From JBCAWW01 sp039024315 (GTDB lineage Bacteria > Bacteroidota > Bacteroidia > J057): a stretch of DNA of 8,683 bases. The stretch is from NCBI GenBank assembly GCA_039024315.1, contig JBCCQN010000284.1, positions 1-8,683 on the forward strand, given 5' to 3'. Under the pieces are notes generated by a model, which saw only the letters and a list, made by a program, of their open reading frames with translations, did not search any database and was not told the DNA's origin. Made by a program: the position numbers and the translations under genes. Positions 1 through 5,092 of the stretch are shown here, piece after piece (positions within the stretch are counted from its first letter, which is position 1; the number at the start of each line of letters is the position of its first letter).

Positions 1-579
1 TAAGAAAACCCCGCCGGCCCCTTGGATAATTTCGACGATTACGCCTGCCGTTTTTGCAGTGATGTGCTGGAGTTCTCCGAAGGAGTTGTAATCCAAAAAG
101 CGGACATCAGGGACAAAGGGCCCATAGCCTTGTTTCTTTTTAGCGTTGCCAGTGACGCTCATAGCGCCATAAGTACTGCCGTGATATGATTTGTGAAAGG
201 CAATCAATTCGGAGCGCCCTGTGTATTTACGAGCTACCTTGAGGGCTCCTTCGATAGATTCGGCCCCGCTATTGCCAAAGTAGACCGAACTGAGTTCTCC
301 AGACAGTAGCTCCGCTAAACGCTTGGCATAGGCCACCTGGGGAGACATGATCACCTCCCCATATACCATGGGATGGAGATATAACTGACTTTGATGTTGG
401 ATCGCCTTTAATACCTCTGGATTGCTATGTCCTACATTATTGACGCATATACCTGCGATAAAGTCGATGGTCTTTTGGCCGTCTGGGCCGATCAAATAGA
501 CCCCTTCAGCACGCTCGACGGGAAAGGCAATTGATTCGGGAGAAGTCTGGGCTACGTAGCGGAAAAAATCCTCTTGCAT
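1..579 (-). CDS. Class III PLP-dependent aminotransferase (acetylornithine/ornithine aminotransferase-like), C-terminus missing
   Basis: An open frame of 193 codons runs from ATG at 579 down to base 1, where the window cuts it; family members are usually about 390-430 residues, so roughly half is present. Visible fold-type I class III features are the N-terminal segment ending in a glycine-rich turn (G31-P-D-G34), DFIAGICVNNVGHSNP (39-54), the PLP-phosphate loop GNSGAES (102-108), FHKSYHG (128-134), whose aromatic/His region stacks near the cofactor, and VEIIQGAGG (182-190) containing the conserved Glu183. The Schiff-base lysine lies beyond the edge. Class III enzymes move an amino group from an omega-amine or amino acid to 2-oxoglutarate or pyruvate in the cytoplasm; which substrate this one uses cannot be read from this half. 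ATG 579 is preferred because the family's N-terminal segment starts there. The upstream gene ends only 19 bases away, so co-transcription is possible, but a promoter-like box sits in that gap. Confidence 0.93.
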   Translation of the reverse strand, partial: MQEDFFRYVAQTSPESIAFPVERAEGVYLIGPDGQKTIDFIAGICVNNVGHSNPEVLKAIQHQSQLYLHPMVYGEVIMSPQVAYAKRLAELLSGELSSVYFGNSGAESIEGALKVARKYTGRSELIAFHKSYHGSTYGAMSVTGNAKKKQGYGPFVPDVRFLDYNSFGELQHITAKTAGVIVEIIQGAGGVFL

Positions 580-583
580 GCCC

Positions 584-610
584 CAAAATTAGTAAAAACT
601 AGCGGCTCAA
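584..610 (-). promoter_or_regulatory. Possible Bacteroidota promoter directly before the aminotransferase start
   Basis: On the minus strand TAATTTTG (591-584) matches the -7 consensus TAnnTTTG exactly, and TTG (610-608) lies 16 bases upstream, a little shorter than the usual 19-21. The box ends only 4 bases before the ATG at 579, so transcription from it would start at or next to the start codon. The TTG lies inside the 3' end of the upstream gene. It may be a chance match in AT-rich DNA. Confidence 0.4.
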
Positions 611-853
611 TTCGCGGTAGATTTTTTTGACCAGTTTGACCTGTACTTGGGTGACCTTAGCGATATCTTGATAAGTCATTTGCCCTTGTACAAAGGCATC
701 CGAGCGCAACATGCGTAAGATCATGTTGTGCTTTTCGGAATGGAAACGTGGATTGGTATTTTGTTGCTCTTTGACAATGTATTCACCCTCTGGTCCAAAG
801 TGTGAAACAGCAAAGTCTGAAGGCGAGTATTCAGGGATAAAAGAGATGAACAT
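599..853 (-). CDS. Small protein with probable C-terminal helix-turn-helix, function unknown
   Basis: This is an 84-residue protein that I do not recognise as a named family. The N-terminal half (1-40) has no clear fold signal. Residues 42-84 read as three helices: HNMILRMLRSDAFVQG, then TYQDIAKVTQ, then VQVKLVKKIYRELS. The pattern T-x-x-D-I-A-x-x-T-x-V-x-x-x-x-V is typical of a helix-turn-helix in small regulators, so DNA binding is a reasonable inference but not shown. There is no signal peptide and no membrane segment. ATG 853 is supported by a well-placed promoter about 20 bases upstream. No Shine-Dalgarno is present. The stop codon is 19 bases before the aminotransferase start, so both may be read together, and a regulator of that gene is one possibility. 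Confidence 0.72.
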   Translation of the reverse strand: MFISFIPEYSPSDFAVSHFGPEGEYIVKEQQNTNPRFHSEKHNMILRMLRSDAFVQGQMTYQDIAKVTQVQVKLVKKIYRELSR

Positions 854-879
854 AGCAGGTAACAGGTTTATTGTCTATG

Positions 880-909
880 CAAATTTATTTAGTCCGCATA
901 ACAATTCAA
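880..909 (-). promoter_or_regulatory. Bacteroidota-type promoter for the 84-residue protein
   Basis: On the minus strand TTG (909-907), a 19-base spacer and TAAATTTG (887-880) match the Bacteroidota sigma pattern TTG-N19-21-TAnnTTTG exactly. The predicted transcript starts near 875, giving a leader of about 20 bases before ATG 853. This is the best complete promoter in the window. Confidence 0.6.
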
Positions 910-965
910 CGACACGATTTAAATTTTTGTTACATCTAGCTGATTATCTACAAGTTAACTGTACG

Positions 966-3317
966 TTACCATTCTATTTTGTAGGAGATTATTGGGAAAG
1001 CGAAGGATCCTCTTAGGGTAATTTCTTCGTCTAAGAGGGCATCATATTCGCGATATTCGGCAGGGGAACTTTGTAGGAGGTTTTTGATTTGAAAGGCCCA
1101 AGTACCTGTCCAATTGGGGCGAATATGTTTGATCGTCATGGTAAAGTCAACGATCAAGAGTGGGTCTTCTTGTAAACTAAAAGCTTGGGTCTCGTCTAAG
1201 ACCGTTTCCCTAGCAGCACGTGAGGCTTCTAGATCTATCGGCGTATAGCGCACTCCCCCTAGAGCGGAGGTAGTCGTATTAAGACCGAGGAGCTTGTTTT
1301 TGTCTTTTTTCTTACCGATACGAAACTCTTTCCCCAGCAAATAATTGACTTTGTAGTTATTATTGAAGGCAGTATTGAAAGTCCGACCTTGGCCATCAGT
1401 ATAGCGAGAATCGAACACACTGGTATTGAGCATCATATACCAACCCCCGTATAAATAGCGCTCCAGTCCGATATCTATCCCCGTATTGCGGGCAGTGCCG
1501 GTACTTTCTAGGATCCGCAAACGATCTAACTCATCTAGATTAAGTACCGTAAAGGTACCACCAACCTCAACTGGTACTTGATTGAGCTGCTGATAATATG
1601 CCTCTACTCTTAGGCGAAACTGATCACTCAGCATACCTTGATAACCTACCACATAATGACGAGCCCTCAACAGATCCAGGTCAGCATTAGGTAAGCTGAA
1701 GGTCCCATCAGCGCCCTGAATTTGCGTAAAATAGGTAGCAAAGTGTTCGATACGATTGTGCATCCCAAAACCGGCTGAAACCGAATGCCGAGGCGCGATT
1801 TGATAGCGTAGGCTTACTCTAGGTTCGATAGCGCTTTTGTCGTTGAGAAAGAAGTAGGTATAGTGAAGTCCAGCCGTGAGGGTAAACTTAGGGCTGAGCT
1901 GAAACTTAGATTGAGAAAAGGCTTGAAATAGCTGGGTGGTGCCTGTAGTATTGCCAAGTGTACGCATCGTATCCGCCACATAATCAAACTTCTGACGGAA
2001 AAATTCATGAGCGGTGTAGGTGTAGATTACGCCTGTTTTATTGGTGTGGCGCGCAGAAAAATTATGCTGCAAAGTACTCGTTACGGTCAATGGCGCTCGA
2101 CGATATTCATTGACCTCTCTCACCTGAAAATTTAGTTGATCATCGAGATAGTTTTTATTGTCACGCAAAAAGCCATAGGAACCCGCGACCGCACTCTTCC
2201 ATAAAGTTTTCTCTCCGATCGTGATCGCATGATTGATTCCTAAAACGCCCATATTAGAGCCAAGCAGGTTTTCGAAACGATCTAGATCAGCTTCCCATTG
2301 GCTGCTATCCAAGACCGCTGGTTTGGGACGATCACTGAGACCTCCCATCCCAAACACGCCAAAAGTACCCGCGTTTTTGGTTGGAAAATTGAATTTAAAA
2401 GCAATGTCAGAATAGCTGGGTACTGCGATTTGCGGAATTACCCGATTGATCAAGCCCCAAGAAGCGAAGCGATAATTGATCAGGTAGGAGGCTTTACTGC
2501 CTTCTTTGAACGGACCTTCTGCAGCAAAGTCGACCCCTAATATCCCTGCTTGTAAGGTGTACTTTCGCTCTTCGGGATCACCGTTGCGAAAACGGACGTC
2601 AAAAACCCCTGCCGTCGCATTGCCATAATCTGCGGGAAAAGCACCCGTGAAAAAATCAGAATTATCCAGTACTTGATTACTAAATATAGTAAAGCTTCCT
2701 CCAGAGCTACCGATCCGTGCGAAGTGGGTCGGATTGGGAATATCAATGCCTTCGACACGGTAGCCAAGTCCTCGCGGTGAGTTCCCACGAATGGAAATCA
2801 TGTTGTCAGAGACAAAACCATTGGGCAGCACTCCAGCAAAGTTGGCAGCCAGACGAACCGGATCATCCAAACCGCCGGCATAACGACGCGTTTCCTCGAT
2901 ATCAAAAGACAAGGCACTTATCAACGCCATTTCATTGCGAGGCTTGCCCTTGGTTTCGAGCGGTACGAGTACCACCTCCTCCATTTGATAGGCGGTTGGC
3001 TCCATTTCGAGCTCGACCACAGTGGCGGCACTCAGTTTTATCAAGACATCGGTTTTAACGTAGGCAGTATAGCCTTGACGTTCAAAACTAAGCTCTTGCA
3101 GACCAGTGGGCACGTCTTGAATTTCAAAGCGACCATCTGCTGTCGTTTGGGCGCTTAGTTCTTCGACCTGATTACGAACCGCCACTTTCACCCCGACTAC
3201 TGGTACCTGAGTGTATGCATCGAGGACTTGACCACGAACAGTCCCCAAAGTCTGTTGCGCCCAAGTGGTAGAGATCAAGCCTACATAAAGGACAAAAAAA
3301 AGTATATAGTTTTTCAC
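966..3317 (-). CDS. TonB-dependent outer-membrane receptor with carboxypeptidase-regulatory-like domain
   Basis: This 783-residue protein is full length for the family. Order of parts: signal peptide 1-20 (Lys2, hydrophobic core, T-W-A before the cut), carboxypeptidase-regulatory-like beta-sandwich about 25-105 (GTVRGQVLDAYTQVPVVGVKV, then DGRFEIQDVPTG), linker, plug about 135-245 (SIRGNSPRGLGYRVEGIDIPNP at 175-196; FTGAFPADYGNATAGVFDVR at 223-242), then a 22-strand-type barrel to the end, closing with an aromatic C-terminal residue (YKIEW) as outer-membrane proteins do. It has no cysteine. The family imports siderophores, vitamins, glycans or peptides using TonB-ExbBD energy; the substrate here is unknown. 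The start is GTG (3317-3315): it places the signal peptide correctly, and no in-frame ATG exists before the upstream stop. No SusD-like gene lies beside it, so it does not look like a polysaccharide-utilisation pair. Confidence 0.95.
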   Translation of the reverse strand: MKNYILFFVLYVGLISTTWAQQTLGTVRGQVLDAYTQVPVVGVKVAVRNQVEELSAQTTADGRFEIQDVPTGLQELSFERQGYTAYVKTDVLIKLSAATVVELEMEPTAYQMEEVVLVPLETKGKPRNEMALISALSFDIEETRRYAGGLDDPVRLAANFAGVLPNGFVSDNMISIRGNSPRGLGYRVEGIDIPNPTHFARIGSSGGSFTIFSNQVLDNSDFFTGAFPADYGNATAGVFDVRFRNGDPEERKYTLQAGILGVDFAAEGPFKEGSKASYLINYRFASWGLINRVIPQIAVPSYSDIAFKFNFPTKNAGTFGVFGMGGLSDRPKPAVLDSSQWEADLDRFENLLGSNMGVLGINHAITIGEKTLWKSAVAGSYGFLRDNKNYLDDQLNFQVREVNEYRRAPLTVTSTLQHNFSARHTNKTGVIYTYTAHEFFRQKFDYVADTMRTLGNTTGTTQLFQAFSQSKFQLSPKFTLTAGLHYTYFFLNDKSAIEPRVSLRYQIAPRHSVSAGFGMHNRIEHFATYFTQIQGADGTFSLPNADLDLLRARHYVVGYQGMLSDQFRLRVEAYYQQLNQVPVEVGGTFTVLNLDELDRLRILESTGTARNTGIDIGLERYLYGGWYMMLNTSVFDSRYTDGQGRTFNTAFNNNYKVNYLLGKEFRIGKKKDKNKLLGLNTTTSALGGVRYTPIDLEASRAARETVLDETQAFSLQEDPLLIVDFTMTIKHIRPNWTGTWAFQIKNLLQSSPAEYREYDALLDEEITLRGSFAFPIISYKIEW

Positions 3318-3447
3318 AGCAAGTGATTGATTTTTGAGTAAAGAAGTAGAATAACCAAGTATTTAACACTAAGAAAAATGCACTAATTAAGGCTTTTTGC
3401 ACAATTTTCGAGCGGCTTAATACCCATTACGATTGTCTAAGTACTTA

Positions 3448-3455
3448 CAAAAATA
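3448..3455 (-). promoter_or_regulatory. Candidate -7 box for the TonB-dependent receptor
   Basis: TATTTTTG on the minus strand (3455-3448) is an exact TAnnTTTG match. It would give a leader of about 125 bases before GTG 3317. No TTG is found at the expected distance upstream, so only half of the promoter pattern is present. Confidence 0.3.
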
Positions 3456-3473
3456 AGTAGGTAAAGATCGGTA

Positions 3474-3481
3474 TAATATTG
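3474..3481 (+). promoter_or_regulatory. Candidate -7 box for the 112-residue membrane protein
   Basis: TAATATTG differs from TAnnTTTG at one position. It starts 141 bases before ATG 3615. The box and the following bases (3474-3492) match those at 4194-4212 in 13 of 19 positions, and that second box starts 142 bases before fabG. This similarity is the main support; no TTG is seen at the usual -33 spacing. Confidence 0.3.
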
Positions 3482-3614
3482 GGTCTGTTTCAAGCCCTGC
3501 GCCAATGATTTTGCATTTTAGAGGAAGTCCTGAGCAAGGATTTTAATCTGCATTCCAACCTTCTCACATTAATCCTTATCTTTATTAAGCAAATATCACA
3601 TTGAATATCCCTCT

Positions 3615-3953
3615 ATGTCCTTTAAATACAACGACGATCCCTTTGAAGTACGCGAGCACCGTGTACGTGACAAAAACGAAGAGCAATACCTAGATGATCT
3701 TCGGATTGATGATTATCAAGAAGAAGATGCTATCGAGCAGATGCGCATGCGCGAACGATATCGCCCAGAGCGTAAAACCCGCAAAAACAAGTATGGCTGG
3801 GCCTTTTTCCTCTTTAGTTTATTTATCGGCTTGGGTATTACCGCCACGATCAATCATCCGTTGCCGCTATTTGCCGGTTTAGGTACTGGTTTCCTCTTTT
3901 TTGTGGATCCTATTTACGAGAGGATCATGCGTGGTATTGAACGCGGAGGGTAG
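3615..3953 (+). CDS. Small two-helix membrane protein with charged N-terminal domain, function unknown
   Basis: This 112-residue protein is not recognised. Residues 1-58 are very hydrophilic, with acidic runs (EEQYLDDLRIDDYQEEDAIEQ) followed by Arg/Lys-rich sequence (RMRERYRPERKTRKNK) and no signal peptide. Two membrane helices follow, about 61-79 (GWAFFLFSLFIGLGITATI) and 83-98 (LPLFAGLGTGFLFFVDP), joined by a very short Asn-His-Pro turn. Positive charges before helix 1 and after helix 2 (ERIMRGIER) predict both ends in the cytoplasm, a re-entrant hairpin in the inner membrane. Base composition and codon use look like the neighbours, and the frame is clean over 113 codons, which supports a real gene. 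The start has no Shine-Dalgarno. It is followed by 382 non-coding bases, so it is probably transcribed alone. Confidence 0.75.
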   Translation: MSFKYNDDPFEVREHRVRDKNEEQYLDDLRIDDYQEEDAIEQMRMRERYRPERKTRKNKYGWAFFLFSLFIGLGITATINHPLPLFAGLGTGFLFFVDPIYERIMRGIERGG

Positions 3954-4016
3954 TTTTGTTTGAGTAACTGTTGAATCATTCTAGCAAATTATCTAAGCTC
4001 CAAGAGGTTTAAATAA

Positions 4017-4037
4017 GCGTTCCGCGGCGCGGAACGC
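4017..4037. repeat. Short GC-rich palindrome (CGTTCCGCG family)
   Basis: Perfect 9-bp arms GCGTTCCGC (4017-4025) and GCGGAACGC (4029-4037) enclose the loop GGC, within AT-rich flanks. No T-run follows on the plus strand; TTATTTAAA follows on the minus strand. It may help end the 3615-3953 transcript. A degenerate relative lies at 7402-7416. Confidence 0.65.
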
Positions 4038-4053
4038 CTGAAATAAATTACTA

Positions 4054-4110
4054 AAGCAGCGATTGCATATCTACAAAAGCAAAATGGCTAAAGATATCCA
4101 ATCGCTGCTT
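4054..4110. repeat. Long inverted repeat, 19-bp arms with one mismatch
   Basis: The left arm 4054-4072 (AAGCAGCGATTGCATATCT) pairs with the right arm 4092-4110 except for one base (C4066, facing C4098), with a 19-base loop. The plus strand continues with TCCTTTTATG and the minus strand with TTAGTAATTTATTTC, so it could act as a terminator for the upstream gene. The stem is unusually long for that role. A small mobile-element remnant or a structured RNA are alternatives. Confidence 0.6.
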
Positions 4111-4193
4111 CCTTTTATGCGGCAAGTCAAGGGTAAAAGGCACCCGCTCTCCTCTTCTTTATGCCTTGGGCAAATAATCTTCAATCTAAGTAG

Positions 4194-4201
4194 TATATTT
4201 G
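4194..4201 (+). promoter_or_regulatory. -7 box of the fabG-VWA unit
   Basis: TATATTTG matches TAnnTTTG exactly. The nearest TTG (4166-4168) is 25 bases upstream, longer than the usual 19-21. Transcription would begin near 4206, giving a leader of about 130 bases that opens with the stem-loop at 4207-4224. Confidence 0.45.
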
Positions 4202-4206
4202 GGGCC

Positions 4207-4229
4207 GTTTCCCAGACGGGAAGCTTTTT
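4207..4229 (+). terminator. Terminator-like stem-loop at the predicted 5' end of the fabG leader
   Basis: GTTTCCC (4207-4213), loop AGAC, GGGAAGC (4218-4224) form a 7-bp stem with one G-U pair, followed by TTTTT (4225-4229). The form is that of an intrinsic terminator. However, it lies immediately after the -7 box at 4194-4201, so it may instead be a 5' stabilising or attenuating hairpin. Confidence 0.4.
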
Positions 4230-4335
4230 GAATTAGTAGAATAGATAGAAGTAAGCAGTACCAAGATCCCTAAATCATATCACAAGCGGTCTCACTACTC
4301 TAGACTTCCTACTCATTACTCACTGATCCCTAGAC

Positions 4336-5085
4336 ATGAAACTACTTGAAGGAAAAACTGCACTGATCACCGGCGCTACTCGTGGTATTGGTCGTGCTAT
4401 TGCACTCAAATATGCAGCAGAAGGCGCTGCCGTGGCCTTTACTTATCGCTCCTCCGTACAACATGCCGAAAGCTTAGAAACAGAGCTTAAAGCATTGGGC
4501 GTAGATGCCGCTGGTTATCAAGTCGATGCTGCTAATTTTGAACAAACGCAAGAACTAGTCAAAACCATATACGAACGCTTCGGTAAATTAGACGTAGTCA
4601 TCAACAATGCCGGTATAACTAAGGATACTTTGCTGCTGCGGATGAGTGAAGAGCAGTGGTCTCAGGTCATTCAGACCAATCTCAATAGCTGTTTTTTCAC
4701 GACCAAAGCGGTTTTACGTAATATGCTCAAAGCTCGTAAAGGTTCGTTTATCAATATTAGTTCAGTAGTAGGCCTCCAAGGCAATGCTGGTCAGGCGAAC
4801 TATGCTGCTTCTAAGGCAGGTATCATTGGTTTTACTAAGTCCGTGGCTCGCGAAATTGGTTCTCGTGGTATTCGCGCCAATGTCGTGGCACCAGGCTTTA
4901 TTCGTACTGAAATGACGGCAGAGCTTCCCGAAAAAGAATTGGAGATCTGGCTCAAAAACATCCCCCTACAGCGCGCTGGCGAAGTAGAAGATGTGGCTGA
5001 TCTTTGTGTCTTTTTGGGCTCTGATAAGTCAACCTACATCACAGGCCAAGTCTTCAATGTTGACGGCGGTATGGTGATGGCATAA
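4336..5085 (+). CDS. fabG: 3-oxoacyl-ACP reductase FabG-type short-chain dehydrogenase
   Basis: The 249-residue length is the standard for classical SDRs. Features seen: Rossmann glycine motif TGATRGIG (12-19) for NADP(H), Arg38 after the second strand as in NADPH-preferring members, NNAG (90-93), and the catalytic tetrad Asn115, Ser143, Tyr156, Lys160 (YAASK). NVVAPGFIRTEM and the ending GQVFNVDGGMVMA are typical of FabG. Arg134 and Arg177 lie where FabG has basic residues that contact acyl carrier protein. FabG reduces 3-oxoacyl-ACP to 3-hydroxyacyl-ACP in fatty acid synthesis in the cytoplasm. Bacteroidota carry several FabG-like SDRs and this one is not in a fab cluster, so another ketoacyl substrate remains possible. 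The start at ATG 4336 gives the family N-terminus; there is no Shine-Dalgarno. The VWA gene follows after 7 bases, so they are almost surely co-transcribed. Confidence 0.92.
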   Translation: MKLLEGKTALITGATRGIGRAIALKYAAEGAAVAFTYRSSVQHAESLETELKALGVDAAGYQVDAANFEQTQELVKTIYERFGKLDVVINNAGITKDTLLLRMSEEQWSQVIQTNLNSCFFTTKAVLRNMLKARKGSFINISSVVGLQGNAGQANYAASKAGIIGFTKSVAREIGSRGIRANVVAPGFIRTEMTAELPEKELEIWLKNIPLQRAGEVEDVADLCVFLGSDKSTYITGQVFNVDGGMVMA

Positions 5086-5092
5086 ATTATCT

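Larger units (their letters stand above)
3318..3614. other. Divergent intergenic region, no gene
   Basis: This AT-rich spacer lies between the receptor gene (leftwards) and the small membrane protein gene (rightwards). It holds two back-to-back promoter-like boxes (3448-3455 minus, 3474-3481 plus) and a weak stem-loop at 3525-3543 (AAGTCCT, loop GAGCA, AGGATTT with one G-U pair). I see no convincing ORF or RNA gene. Confidence 0.7.
3954..4335. other. 382-base non-coding region with several inverted repeats and the fabG promoter
   Basis: After the small membrane gene come a 9-bp GC-rich palindrome (4017-4037), a long 19-bp inverted repeat (4054-4110), a -7 box (4194-4201) and a terminator-like stem-loop (4207-4229). 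The last 105 bases, the predicted fabG leader, are pyrimidine-rich with repeated TACTC and two copies of GATCCCTA (4265-4272 and 4325-4332). The only open frame, 50 codons from 4084, overlaps the inverted repeat and the promoter and is not convincing. Confidence 0.7.

Noticed and set aside
711..1016. 101-codon plus-strand frame across 599-853 and the receptor's 3' end
   Set aside because: It runs antisense over two better-supported genes and the promoter at 880-909, and its translation has no family features.
2717..3058. 113-codon plus-strand frame within the receptor gene
   Set aside because: It is antisense to the plug domain; the residue mix (many His, Arg, Trp, Pro) is typical of a shadow frame.
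966..3317. SusC-type receptor of a polysaccharide-utilisation locus
   Set aside because: At 783 residues it is shorter than typical SusC (about 1000), and neither a SusD-like lipoprotein nor any glycan enzyme lies nearby.
3521..3535. GAGGAAGTCC, similar to the RNase P RNA signature GAGGAAAGTCC
   Set aside because: One base is missing, no other RNase P RNA elements are present, and the gap is too short for that RNA.
4084..4236. 50-codon plus-strand ORF (MAKDIQSLLP...) in the 3954-4335 gap
   Set aside because: It starts in the loop of the inverted repeat and runs through the predicted fabG promoter and hairpin; there is no ribosome site and no recognisable feature. Conservation would be needed to revive it.
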